Assembly: GCA_902802265.1 (NCBI GenBank)
Contig: CADCLN010000010.1
Location: forward strand, 27,293 to 91,292
Source of the DNA: an uncultured Bacteroidales bacterium
Lineage (GTDB): Bacteria > Bacteroidota > Bacteroidia > Bacteroidales > Bacteroidaceae
Direction of reading: 5' to 3'
Length of the DNA stretch: 64,000 nucleotides
Shown: in pieces, positions 18,023 to 26,769 of the stretch
How the letters are laid out: every line of letters begins with the position of its first letter
Position numbering within the stretch: the first letter of the stretch is position 1
Translations under genes and position numbers: made by a program
The notes under the pieces: model-generated
Databases searched by the model: none
Told to the model about the DNA's origin: nothing
The model's input: the letters and a program-made list of their open reading frames with translations, nothing else

Positions 18023-19048
18023 TCATTTAATTCCCCGCTTATCCAAGGCCCGAATATAGCGGCGGGCATTCTGCTGGTGCTCAGCATAGGTGGCGGCAAA
18101 GTTGTGCGTGCCAGAGAAGTCTTCCTTGGCGCACATATAGAGATAGTTGTGCGCTTCGTGGTTGAGTACGGCGTCGATGCCCACTACGGATGGAATGCGG
18201 ATGGGACCTGGAGGCAGCCCTTTGTACTTGTAGGTGTTGTAGGGCGAATCTATGTCCAAATGCTTGCGGAGAACACGACGAATAGTGAAGTCGCCCACAG
18301 CAAAGATGACGGTAGGGTCGCTTTGCAACAGCATGTTTGCCTTCAGCCTGTTGAGGTACAGTCCTGCGATGCGTGGTTTCTCTGGATTGTTGGTCGTTTC
18401 GGAATCGACTATGCTTGCAAGTGTAACGACTTCTTCACGGCTCATGCCCAGGGCTTTCGCCTTGGCTGTGCGTTGTTCTGCGTTCCAGAAAGCGGCATTT
18501 TCTTTCTGCAAACGTTCCAGCAACTGTTCTGCGCTGATGTTCCAATAGACCTGGTAGGTATTGGGAATGAAGAGTGCTGGTACAGTCTCCCTGGTGTACC
18601 CCAACTGTGCACAAGCGGCGGTGTCGGTCAGAATGTCTGCCAGCGAAGCAGAATCCAGCATAAGGTGTGAACTCAATCTGCCTGCCATGATTTGCACCGT
18701 GCGAACCGACGGCACGATGAGGTTGACGGGCGACTGGGCATGGTTGTGGATGTTGCGAAGCAAGGTCAGCATATTCATGGTTGGATCCACTTCATATCGT
18801 CCTGCCTTGAGCTTTTCGGACAGTCCCAGGGCTTTTGCCGCCAAGTTGAAGCCGACAGTACAGGAGGGAGAGCCGACATCCTCGATTTTTTGTTTCACCG
18901 TCTCTACGTTGTCTGTGGGATAGATGTAGAGGTAGTCCACCTTTTTGTGGTTGAACTGTTCGCCCAGCAAAGAATAGGCGACAACTACGCCGTAGCCCAC
19001 CATGCAGAGTATGACTAAAGATAGTAAGGTCAGAATGTTTTTTTTCAT
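18023..19048 (-). CDS. mltG: Endolytic murein transglycosylase MltG (YceG family)
   Basis: 341 residues. One N-terminal transmembrane helix (residues 5-27) is followed by a LysM-like region (about 40-95, DYLYIYPTDNVETVKQKIE) and the YceG catalytic domain. Motifs include VTLASIVDSETTNNPEKPRIAG, LNRLKANMLLQSDPTVIFAVGD, SPYNTYKYKGLPPGPIRIPS and the final FSGTHNFAATYAEH. MltG cleaves nascent glycan strands at the inner-membrane face and sets peptidoglycan strand length. In E. coli the corresponding motif reads ASIIEKETA; here the second glutamate (of SET) is kept while the first acidic residue is Asp. It closes the minus-strand block, 48 bases after the GTPase gene. Confidence 0.93.
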   Translation of the reverse strand: MKKNILTLLSLVILCMVGYGVVVAYSLLGEQFNHKKVDYLYIYPTDNVETVKQKIEDVGSPSCTVGFNLAAKALGLSEKLKAGRYEVDPTMNMLTLLRNIHNHAQSPVNLIVPSVRTVQIMAGRLSSHLMLDSASLADILTDTAACAQLGYTRETVPALFIPNTYQVYWNISAEQLLERLQKENAAFWNAEQRTAKAKALGMSREEVVTLASIVDSETTNNPEKPRIAGLYLNRLKANMLLQSDPTVIFAVGDFTIRRVLRKHLDIDSPYNTYKYKGLPPGPIRIPSVVGIDAVLNHEAHNYLYMCAKEDFSGTHNFAATYAEHQQNARRYIRALDKRGIK

Positions 19049-19096
19049 AAAGGATTGGTCGGAATATTCAGAGTAATCTGAGTAATCTGTGGTACA

Positions 19097-20368
19097 TCAT
19101 TCACTTAAACAGAGGTCCAGTTCGTGGCAGATGGCTTCCTTGTCCATGTTCTGTCCGATGAAGACGAGTTTCTGCATACGGTCGCCGTAGTGTTCGTCCC
19201 AGTCGCGTCGAAGTCCTGGTTCAGCCTGAAAGAGGCGTTCCAGTTCATCTTTCGGCATGGTGGCATACCATTGTCCTGCGTTGCGAATGGAGACTTGCTT
19301 GCCCGCCTGTTCAAAGACATAGCAGATGTGCTGTTCGTCGGCAAAATAGCAGATGCCTTTTGCACGAATCACGCTCTTGGGCCAACGGCGTGCCACAAAG
19401 TCGTCGAAGGCTGAAAGGTCCATAGGCGGACGACGCTGATAGACAAAGGTACTGATGCCGTACTCTTCGGCTTCACCCTCGTCGCCGTGGTGGTGGTGAC
19501 AATGTCCGCATGTACAGCCTTCACCATGATGGTGCTCATGGTCGTGGTCATCGTCATGATGGTGGTGATGCTCCTCGTCATGGTCTTCGTGGTGATGATG
19601 GTGCTCATGTTCTTCTTCTTCGTCATCGTCATCGTGATGTTTCTCTATTTCGCTAATCCAGGCCGCGGAGGTCGCCACTTTGTCGAAGTCGAAGGCATGG
19701 GTGTTGATGATGCGGTCGAGGTCAACGTCGCCATAGTTGCAAGGAATGATTTCGGCTTGGGGCTGAATGGCTCGGATGATTTCCTTGATTCGGCCCAGCT
19801 CCTGCGGCGTCACTTCTGCAGCTTTATTCAGCAGGATGATGTTACAGAATTCTATCTGCTGAATGACAAGGTTTTCGATGTCCTCTTCAGCCAGTTTGTG
19901 GTTCATCAAACCTTCGCCACAGGCAAATTCGTCTTGCATACGCAAAGCATCTACCACAGTAACGATGCTATCGACCACGGGGATGCCATGTTGGGTGTAT
20001 TTTTCGCCCATCGTGGGAATGGAACAGATGGTCTGTGCGATAGGTGCGGGTTCGCAGATGCCGCTGGCTTCAATGACGATGTAGTCGAAGCGATGCTGCG
20101 AGATGATGTCGGTGAGTTGTTCCACCAAGTCCATCTTCAGCGTGCAGCAGATGCAGCCATTCTGCAATGCCACCAGGGAGTCGTCTTTCTGGTCAACTAC
20201 GCCACCTTTCTGGATGAGGTCTGCGTCGATGTTTACTTCGCCTATGTCGTTGACGATGACGGCAAAGCGAATGCCTTTTTTGTTTGACAAAATGCGATTA
20301 AGCAATGTTGTCTTTCCGCTGCCCAGATAGCCTGTAAGCAGCAGTACTGGAGTGTTCTTATTGTCCAT
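19097..20368 (-). CDS. G3E-family (CobW/ZNG1-like) GTPase, putative zinc metallochaperone
   Basis: 423 residues. The GTPase domain has Walker A GYLGSGKTTLLNRIL (12-26), the family CxCC metal site NGCICCTLKMDL (about 70-80), and EASGICEPAPIAQT. Between the GTPase and CobW_C domains (about 238-300) is an extraordinary run of His, Asp and Glu interrupted by a CTCGHCHHHHG cysteine-histidine knot, a likely zinc store or sensor. The C-terminal CobW_C domain includes RRWPKSVIRAKGICYFAD. G3E proteins of this subgroup hand zinc to client metalloenzymes under zinc limitation; cobalt or nickel service is an alternative. Nearby genes on the same strand include a TonB receptor, but nothing directly shows zinc regulation and I found no clear Zur box. 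Confidence 0.88.
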   Translation of the reverse strand: MDNKNTPVLLLTGYLGSGKTTLLNRILSNKKGIRFAVIVNDIGEVNIDADLIQKGGVVDQKDDSLVALQNGCICCTLKMDLVEQLTDIISQHRFDYIVIEASGICEPAPIAQTICSIPTMGEKYTQHGIPVVDSIVTVVDALRMQDEFACGEGLMNHKLAEEDIENLVIQQIEFCNIILLNKAAEVTPQELGRIKEIIRAIQPQAEIIPCNYGDVDLDRIINTHAFDFDKVATSAAWISEIEKHHDDDDEEEEHEHHHHHEDHDEEHHHHHDDDHDHEHHHGEGCTCGHCHHHHGDEGEAEEYGISTFVYQRRPPMDLSAFDDFVARRWPKSVIRAKGICYFADEQHICYVFEQAGKQVSIRNAGQWYATMPKDELERLFQAEPGLRRDWDEHYGDRMQKLVFIGQNMDKEAICHELDLCLSE

Positions 20369-20395
20369 TTTTACAGTTTTGCGTTATCTTGTTTT

Positions 20396-20860
20396 TTATT
20401 CTTCTGTCACATCTTTCTTCTCTGTGTCCTCAATCGGCTCTGCGCTCTCTGTCTCGTCCATCAAGGTGGTGGTGTCTTGCAGAAGCGTGTCAACTTCCGC
20501 TGTGTCGGGCTGAACAATCTCTATGGGGATTTCTTTGTCTTCCACCACAAATTCTTCTTCCTGAACGGAATCTACGGCTGCTCCCTCGAAAGCGTGCATC
20601 TTGGGACGAGCATTTTTGTCGAACAGAACAAGCGAAACGACCAACAGAAGCATGGCCAGAAGGTAGGCGGTGGTTGAGTGTTTCACAACTTTATCGTCCG
20701 ACTTACGTATAGCGGAGATTACAAAGTAGGCAATGGTGATGAGAAAACAGGCAATGGAAGCCCACGACAGTCCAAAAATCAGACACTTGATGAGCACCAC
20801 GATAAAGACTGCCACGGCTATCACAAGTCCAAGGTCTGCATACGGATTACGTTGTTTCAT
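20396..20860 (-). CDS. Small membrane protein of unknown function with acidic C-terminal tail
   Basis: 154 residues. Three hydrophobic segments (about 9-30, 31-50 and 66-82) are followed by a 70-residue tail very rich in Glu, Asp and Thr. I recognise no domain. It lies 27 bases upstream of the G3E GTPase and 21 bases downstream of the GH43 gene on the same strand. The clean reading frame, the hydrophobic pattern and the tight spacing support a real gene; function is unknown. Confidence 0.7.
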   Translation of the reverse strand: MKQRNPYADLGLVIAVAVFIVVLIKCLIFGLSWASIACFLITIAYFVISAIRKSDDKVVKHSTTAYLLAMLLLVVSLVLFDKNARPKMHAFEGAAVDSVQEEEFVVEDKEIPIEIVQPDTAEVDTLLQDTTTLMDETESAEPIEDTEKKDVTEE

Positions 20861-20881
20861 GTTGATATTATTTGTGAGGTT

Positions 20882-21934
20882 TTAAAGTTCTATCCAGCCT
20901 TCAGCATCGAAACTGATAGGACGGAGAAAGAGTTTTGCTCTGCCGTTATGTGCTTTTTCGTAGGCATGAGAAAGAAAGTAACTTTGTCCGTCCCATTCAT
21001 AGACAGCACAATGCCCTATTCCGAAAAACTCGGCATCGGGACCAAAGAGCAATGTGCCACCACCCCGCTCCATCGGCTGTCCTTTCTTGTCGAGGTAAGG
21101 ACCTGTCACTTTCTTGGAACGTCCATAGACGGTCTTGTAAGTGGAACGCTCGCCACGGCAGCAATAGTCGAAACTGACAAAGAGATAATAGTAATCACCA
21201 TGCTTGAAAATGAAAGGTGCTTCAATGGCATTCTCGCCTGCCTCAATCGTGTCGTTACCTTCCACAGTATAGTTCTGCACATCGTTCAGTTCAGCCAAAG
21301 TGAGTTTTCTGCCCATTCGGCGTGCGATGGTGTGTGGCTTTTCTACGGGTGTCTGGAAATCTTTTTTCGACAGCTTCACCAACTGAATGCCATCCCAGAA
21401 AGAACCAAACGTGAGATAAGGATTACCTTTCTGGTCAACAATCAGGTTCGGGTCAATGGCGTTGAAATTATCGATGCGACGATGGGATGCAATGACCATG
21501 CCCTTGTCTTCCCACTTGAAGTCGGGCGACTGTGGGTCCAACGTCTTGTTGACAGCCAAGCCAATGGCGCTACCATTCTTGCCAAAGGTAGAGCAGGAAT
21601 AATACAGATGCCAAAGTCCACGATGGTAACTGATGTCGGGTGCCCATGTGTGTCCCCGATAGCCACGCACCGTGTCAACTGCCCAGGCAGGGGTTTCACT
21701 CAATGCTGGAGGTTCCTGTTTCCACTCCTTCATGTCGGCACTGGAGATCACCCCTACATTCATGCCCGTAGAGAAGATGTAGTAACGGCCATTTTCGCCC
21801 TTAGCCATCACAGGGTCGTGTACATCGGGATGCAGAGCATCAATTTGGAACGGACGACGGCGTTTGGGTTCACTCTGCCCCGAACTGCTGACAGCCCAAA
21901 CGAACAAGGTTGCTAAGACAAGTAGCTTTTTCAT
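20882..21934 (-). CDS. GH43 family arabinanase / arabinosidase, secreted
   Basis: 350 residues with a signal peptide (MKKLLVLATLFVWAVSSSGQ). The five-bladed GH43 propeller is recognisable and its three acidic residues are in place: the base in DVHDPVMAKGENGRYYIFST, the modulator in NAIDPNLIVD, and the acid in IEAPFIFKHGDYYYLFVS. The motifs GHTWAPDISYHRGLWHLYYS and SFWDGIQLV are typical of endo-1,5-alpha-L-arabinanases (subfamily 5-like). It should cleave arabinan side chains of pectin in the periplasm or at the surface. No SusC/SusD pair or arabinose genes are adjacent, so this is not a complete polysaccharide utilisation locus. It starts 33 bases downstream of a TonB receptor gene. Confidence 0.9.
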   Translation of the reverse strand: MKKLLVLATLFVWAVSSSGQSEPKRRRPFQIDALHPDVHDPVMAKGENGRYYIFSTGMNVGVISSADMKEWKQEPPALSETPAWAVDTVRGYRGHTWAPDISYHRGLWHLYYSCSTFGKNGSAIGLAVNKTLDPQSPDFKWEDKGMVIASHRRIDNFNAIDPNLIVDQKGNPYLTFGSFWDGIQLVKLSKKDFQTPVEKPHTIARRMGRKLTLAELNDVQNYTVEGNDTIEAGENAIEAPFIFKHGDYYYLFVSFDYCCRGERSTYKTVYGRSKKVTGPYLDKKGQPMERGGGTLLFGPDAEFFGIGHCAVYEWDGQSYFLSHAYEKAHNGRAKLFLRPISFDAEGWIEL

Positions 21935-21967
21935 GTTGAGGTTTTACGTTATGATGGTTTTACGTTA

Positions 21968-24070
21968 TCATAGATTCCATACGAGTGGAACAATCAAGCG
22001 AACAGCCAGGTTGCGGCCCATGTCAAAGATGCCACGTTCTCCGGTGCGCATATTGTAACCCACATACTTCAAGCGGCTGAGATGATTCTGATAGGCACGA
22101 TCAAACAGGTTGTTGACTGAAAGATACAGACTTGCCACCTTGCGGCGATGCACTTTGATGTCCGCACCAGCCGTGAAGTGCACCAGGGTGTAAGACGGCG
22201 TGGCTGTTTCCGTATCGTCAGCCATATAGTAATGATTTTGCCGCAGATGACACTCCAAAGACACCGCTACATAGGCATTGTTGAACAAGTGCCCATCGTG
22301 AGTGATTTCATATTTCAACTCAGAAGTCCAACGCGGAGCTGGGGTGAACGGCAGATATTTTGTCTCCTCAGGTTGGTCAAGCTGCACAGCATCCACAAAG
22401 GAAAACGTGTTGCCAAAGTGCAAACTATGAATGGGATGGAAATCCAATGTGGCTTCAAATCCCAACAAACGTGCATTACCAGCATCGTAGCAATAAGTGG
22501 GATGTTCTGGGTCAATCACTTCGTTGGTGCGATGGCAGAAAATGAAATGGTTGATACGATTGGCAAACAAAGCTAACTGAGCAGAAACATAGCGTGAAGA
22601 GAAGTCCAGTCCCAAGTCCGCCTGCCAGCTGTGTTCTGGTTTTAAGTTGTGGTTGCCCACTTCAAATCGCTGCGTACCTTCATGCACACCGTATGAAGCC
22701 AATTCGCTCAGATTGGGAGCACGAAATCCACGTGACACATTGGCTCGCACATTCAGCTTGTCCGTAACATTATATACCGCACCAATACTGGCAGAAAAAC
22801 CGTCCATGTTTCGGCGGAAATCTGTGAATCGAACCTCCTCATCCTCTATCAATCCTTCACTATGCAGCCATCTGTAGTCCATGCGCACGCCACCTGTCAA
22901 ATTCCATCTTCCCAAGCGTTTGCTTGCCGTCGCAAAACCGCCGATGTCAAAGAGCCTGTAGGCAGGAATCAGGTATTCATCACCCTTGTTGAGTGAACGT
23001 TGCCACATGCCCCCCACACCAGCAGCCAGTCTCCAACCATTTTCGGTTTCCAATTGGTAGCGTATATCATAATTCAACGTGTGCAACAGAAAATCAAGTC
23101 CACATGCCTCAGCACTTTCTTCAAACTCCTTACGTCGGTTTTGCTGATAGCCAACCAACACTTTCAGATGTCCTTTGCCCATCCAGATGGAGTTGTCCAG
23201 AACAGCCTTGTAATGGTAAACTTGCTGAAACGGCAACGTCTTTCCATAGGTCTTCACATCACCTTCAGCCAGCAGTTCTCCTGTCAATTCATCACGTTCT
23301 CCCTCCACCATGCCAGGCGTCAAATGATAGTAACCCAATGTCAAGTGTGAATGTCCCCATGACTTATTCAGCCCCAGCAGACCATGTACAGCTCGTTCTT
23401 GAAACTGAGAACCTGGCACATAGCCGTCCTTGCGGTTCTGATAAGCATGAGCCAACTTCTGACTCCAACGCCCATCCCAGACAAAGCCTTTCTGGTTTCC
23501 AGCAAAATTCACAGAATAGTCAAATAGACCGTTGTTCGTCTGAAAACCCGTACTCAGATTAGCAGCCATCTGTCCCATAGGCAACACCTTGTGGGGATGC
23601 AGAATCAGCACACCAGCCATGGCATCTGAACCATACATCAAACTGGCAGGTCCTTTCAGAATTTCCACTTGCCCCACCGTCTGAGCATCCACCTCAATGC
23701 CATGCTCATCTCCCCATTGCTGCCCTTCCTGCCGGATGCCGTCGTTCACCACAGCCACACGGTTGTAGCCCAAACCACGAATCACAGGCTTCGAAATGGC
23801 ACCGCCCGTCGTAATCTGCGACACACCTGGCTGCTTGGCAATGACATCGATGATGTTGGTCGATGGGGTCGATTGCAATTCTGTTTCGGTAACGATGCTC
23901 ACGGGAGCTGGCATTTCCTTTAGCTTGCTTTCTCCCGTCAAACCTGTCACTACCACCTCGTTCAAGTCCAAATGACGGAAATAGATGTCAGCACTATCAG
24001 ACGCCGACTGTGCACTCGCCATCATGCTCAAACACAGGAACAAGGAAAACAATATAGGTTTCTTTATCAT
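21968..24070 (-). CDS. TonB-dependent outer-membrane receptor
   Basis: 700 residues from the preferred start at 24070 (MIKKPILFSLFLC, a signal peptide); an ATG five codons upstream (24085) would only add MIHCY. No carboxypeptidase-like beta-sandwich is present at the N-terminus, unlike SusC proteins. The plug domain (about 45-160) has a TonB-box-like LNEVVVTG, PVIRGLGYNRVAVVNDGIRQEGQQW and VEILKGPASLMYGSDAMAGV. The rest is a 22-strand type barrel ending in an aromatic residue pattern. The absence of SusD and the plug sequence fit a receptor for a metal complex, haem or cobalamin rather than glycan. The substrate is not deducible; zinc is possible given the nearby metallochaperone. The RapZ-C fusion gene lies upstream. 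Confidence 0.9.
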   Translation of the reverse strand: MIKKPILFSLFLCLSMMASAQSASDSADIYFRHLDLNEVVVTGLTGESKLKEMPAPVSIVTETELQSTPSTNIIDVIAKQPGVSQITTGGAISKPVIRGLGYNRVAVVNDGIRQEGQQWGDEHGIEVDAQTVGQVEILKGPASLMYGSDAMAGVLILHPHKVLPMGQMAANLSTGFQTNNGLFDYSVNFAGNQKGFVWDGRWSQKLAHAYQNRKDGYVPGSQFQERAVHGLLGLNKSWGHSHLTLGYYHLTPGMVEGERDELTGELLAEGDVKTYGKTLPFQQVYHYKAVLDNSIWMGKGHLKVLVGYQQNRRKEFEESAEACGLDFLLHTLNYDIRYQLETENGWRLAAGVGGMWQRSLNKGDEYLIPAYRLFDIGGFATASKRLGRWNLTGGVRMDYRWLHSEGLIEDEEVRFTDFRRNMDGFSASIGAVYNVTDKLNVRANVSRGFRAPNLSELASYGVHEGTQRFEVGNHNLKPEHSWQADLGLDFSSRYVSAQLALFANRINHFIFCHRTNEVIDPEHPTYCYDAGNARLLGFEATLDFHPIHSLHFGNTFSFVDAVQLDQPEETKYLPFTPAPRWTSELKYEITHDGHLFNNAYVAVSLECHLRQNHYYMADDTETATPSYTLVHFTAGADIKVHRRKVASLYLSVNNLFDRAYQNHLSRLKYVGYNMRTGERGIFDMGRNLAVRLIVPLVWNL

Positions 24071-24100
24071 ATAACAATGAATCATTGTAACATTTTTGCA

Positions 24101-25564
24101 TTAACAAGCAGGACTCAGCAACTGCTTAATGCCCTGTTCGCGGTGGCAAAGGTGAATGGGAATCCCAAACTTTTCACAAAGATGCTGAGCTACATGCTGG
24201 GCACAATATACTGAGCGGTGCTGCCCACCCGTACAGCCGAAGGAAATCTGCAAATCTGTGAAACCTCGGTCTATCCAGCGTTGCACGTGAAAATCAACAA
24301 TGGGATATATGTGAGCCAGAAATTGCAGTATTTCACCATCCTTTTCCAGAAAATCAATGACAGGCTGGTCAAGTCCGGTCAAATGCTTATACTCCGCATA
24401 GCGTCCTGGATTATTGCTGGCCCTACAGTCAAACACATAACCACCTCCATTGCCAGTGGTGTCTGCCGGAATACCTTTCTTATAAGAAAAAGAGAAAACA
24501 CGAATGCCCGCAGGCTCCACAGACTGAGAGTCAGACATGCTGACCAATTGGCTGACAACCGTTTTCAGGTAAAGATATTTGTCACAAGTGCCACGCTCCA
24601 GCTCCTTACGCAAATTCTCCAGAGCTGGCGGTATGCTGTCAATGAAATGCTGCTTCTTTTCCCATAATCCACGATAACCGTATGCGCCAAGAACTTGCAA
24701 CAGCCTAAAAAGCACAAACTCATGCAGTCGCTGCAGGAAGTGCTCTTTGCTCAACGACTGATAGCAAGCCGGACACAATCCATTCTGCAAATAAGGCTGA
24801 AGCGCATCCCAATAAGCATCCACTAATTCTGTGCGGAGCGCATCACTATACTTGGCTGAGGCTTGCCACAGGAAAGAAGCTACATCATAATAGATAGGTC
24901 CTTTTCTTCCTCCTTGATAATCAATATAGAAAGGACGTCCATCCTTTAGCATGACATTTCTGGCCTGAAAGTCACGATACAGAAATGTGTCGGCATCCTC
25001 TACAAGCAAATCATCGGCAAACTGTTCAAAATCTGCTTGCAACCTGTATTCATTAAACTCTATACCCCGCAACTTCAGGTAGCAGTACTTGAAGTAGTTC
25101 AGGTCGAACATCACAGACGTCCGGTCCATTTCCTGCTGCGGATAACAATGAGTAAACACATACGAATCCCCCCCTTCAAACTGGAACTGTGGAAGTTCGC
25201 TGATAACCTGTTGCAGCATCAGTTTCTCCATGTCATCATACTGTCCACCTTGCTCACGCCCCCGACGGATAAAGTCGAAAAGCGAAGTGCTGCCAAGGTC
25301 TTCCTGCAGATAAGCCATGAAGTCGTCGGTGTGGCTATACACTTTAGGAACAGGCAGATGACGAGCAGCGAAGAGCAATGACAGGTTGAAGAAAGCCTGA
25401 TTCTCTTCCGCACTCGTACCCACCACTCCGATAAGCGTTCCCCCGTCAGCAGCAGTCAACCTGAAATACTGACGATTGGAACCAGCACCTGGCAGTTTCT
25501 CTATCTTCACAGGTTCTGTGCCGCAGAGTTCACGGTAGAGAGCAATTAGTCTTTCCTGTTCCAT
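24101..25564 (-). CDS. AmgK-like sugar kinase fused to RapZ C-terminal domain
   Basis: 487 residues. The N-terminal 330 residues are an aminoglycoside-phosphotransferase-type kinase closest in motifs to AmgK (N-acetylmuramate/N-acetylglucosamine kinase): nucleotide loop PGAGSNRQYFRL, catalytic YRDFQARNVM and metal loop YIDYQGGRKGPIYYD. Residues about 355-487 match the C-terminal half of RapZ: FSFSYKKGIPADTTG, VFDCRASNNPGRY, LTGLDQPVIDFL and SFGCTGGQHRSVYCAQ. The RapZ N-terminal P-loop domain is absent. In E. coli the RapZ C-terminal domain binds GlmZ RNA and glucosamine-6-phosphate. The fusion therefore suggests a link between amino-sugar phosphorylation and sensing of cell-wall precursors, which is inference. 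It overlaps the upstream ABC permease gene by 19 bases, so they are co-transcribed. Confidence 0.85.
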   Translation of the reverse strand: MEQERLIALYRELCGTEPVKIEKLPGAGSNRQYFRLTAADGGTLIGVVGTSAEENQAFFNLSLLFAARHLPVPKVYSHTDDFMAYLQEDLGSTSLFDFIRRGREQGGQYDDMEKLMLQQVISELPQFQFEGGDSYVFTHCYPQQEMDRTSVMFDLNYFKYCYLKLRGIEFNEYRLQADFEQFADDLLVEDADTFLYRDFQARNVMLKDGRPFYIDYQGGRKGPIYYDVASFLWQASAKYSDALRTELVDAYWDALQPYLQNGLCPACYQSLSKEHFLQRLHEFVLFRLLQVLGAYGYRGLWEKKQHFIDSIPPALENLRKELERGTCDKYLYLKTVVSQLVSMSDSQSVEPAGIRVFSFSYKKGIPADTTGNGGGYVFDCRASNNPGRYAEYKHLTGLDQPVIDFLEKDGEILQFLAHIYPIVDFHVQRWIDRGFTDLQISFGCTGGQHRSVYCAQHVAQHLCEKFGIPIHLCHREQGIKQLLSPAC

Positions 25565-26745
25565 ATCTTCATGACTTTGCTTTTAACAGCGACCACATTA
25601 AGAATCGAAACCAACACCAGCAGACACACACCCACCAAGAGCGAAGGCCAGAAAGGAGGCGTCTGCATGTCGGGGAAAAAGTTCCGGAAGGTTTCAAGAT
25701 ACTTACTGCGCACTACAAACAATATGACGACAGCCATCAACAGCACCACCACGTTCAGTCCCACCGTAAGCAACTGGTAAGGCAAAGAAACCCGTGCCGG
25801 ACTGTAGCCTATAACCAGCAGATTCTCCAGTTTGGTACTGTTCTTCTGCACCAACAGATACACCGAAAGCATCAGAATATAGAACGACAAAATACTGATA
25901 ATCAATCCAACTGTCATCACAATAGCAATGATGACCCGCAGCATAAACGTCGTCTTTGACGCATCCAGCTTGTCCTGGTCTGTCTCGTAATTATTCTGCT
26001 GCAGATAGGCTGCAATGTGGTCGTCCGTGGGATTGTTCACCTCCATAATCAGACGTGTAGGCTCTTCTTTCGCATTCGGAGCAAATTCGGCATTCGCCCA
26101 CCGCATGAAACTTTCTGGCACCAAGATGGTATTCAGACGACTACTGAATCCGGCAATTCTGCCATCGTAAAGCTGCTGCTTGCCGTTGCCGTCAATGCGA
26201 ATCTTCATTTTCATGGCACCGATGATACCTTCCGACAACTTGGGCATCCCTCGTGACTGAGCATAGCCAAAATTGTACAGGTCAAGGTAATTCTTGGGTA
26301 GAATGATGGGGATGTCCGTATCACCCTCCTGATAATTCCAAGCACCTGTGGCAACATCCACAAATGCATCGGGCACCGCTTCAAAAAACATATCCGTCGA
26401 GATGTTTGCAAAGCCCTCAATGTCGAAACTGGCACGCACATCGAAAGCACAGGGCGTGAAAGCACCCAGACGCTCCACAAAGGGTTGCGACTTGAAGTCA
26501 TCGATGTCGGCAGCCGTGAACGCATTCGACTTACCCGTAATGGTGGTCATGGCACCTATCTTCTTGTTGACTATCAGGTAGTCTGCCTTCATGAACGTAT
26601 CTTCACCGTTGTAAATGGCCTGCGTATCGTTATAGAATTGCACACCCAGCATGATAATCACCATTCCCACCAAATTGGCAAGGAAAAAACCCGCAAACTG
26701 AGGAATGGAGATGTGCTGACGAAGTAATTTCCAAATTAAAGACAT
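25546..26745 (-). CDS. FtsX/MacB-type ABC transporter permease
   Basis: 399 residues with the MacB/LolC topology: a first helix (about 17-38), a large periplasmic domain (40-275), and three closely spaced helices near the C-terminus (around 280-310, 333-355, 365-390). The cytoplasmic coupling segment KNSTKLENLLVIGYSPARVSLPY is the typical FtsX pattern. It forms a pair with the ATPase gene 24 bases upstream. Such transporters usually move lipoproteins, peptides or drugs, or drive periplasmic mechanics, rather than import solutes. The substrate is unknown. Confidence 0.83.
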   Translation of the reverse strand: MSLIWKLLRQHISIPQFAGFFLANLVGMVIIMLGVQFYNDTQAIYNGEDTFMKADYLIVNKKIGAMTTITGKSNAFTAADIDDFKSQPFVERLGAFTPCAFDVRASFDIEGFANISTDMFFEAVPDAFVDVATGAWNYQEGDTDIPIILPKNYLDLYNFGYAQSRGMPKLSEGIIGAMKMKIRIDGNGKQQLYDGRIAGFSSRLNTILVPESFMRWANAEFAPNAKEEPTRLIMEVNNPTDDHIAAYLQQNNYETDQDKLDASKTTFMLRVIIAIVMTVGLIISILSFYILMLSVYLLVQKNSTKLENLLVIGYSPARVSLPYQLLTVGLNVVVLLMAVVILFVVRSKYLETFRNFFPDMQTPPFWPSLLVGVCLLVLVSILNVVAVKSKVMKIWNRKD

Positions 26746-26769
26746 AAATTCATTTACAATTTTGCAATT

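Noticed and set aside
20882-24070. Polysaccharide utilisation locus (TonB receptor plus GH43)
   Set aside because: There is no SusD gene, the receptor lacks the N-terminal extension domain of SusC proteins, and no regulator or other glycosidase is near.
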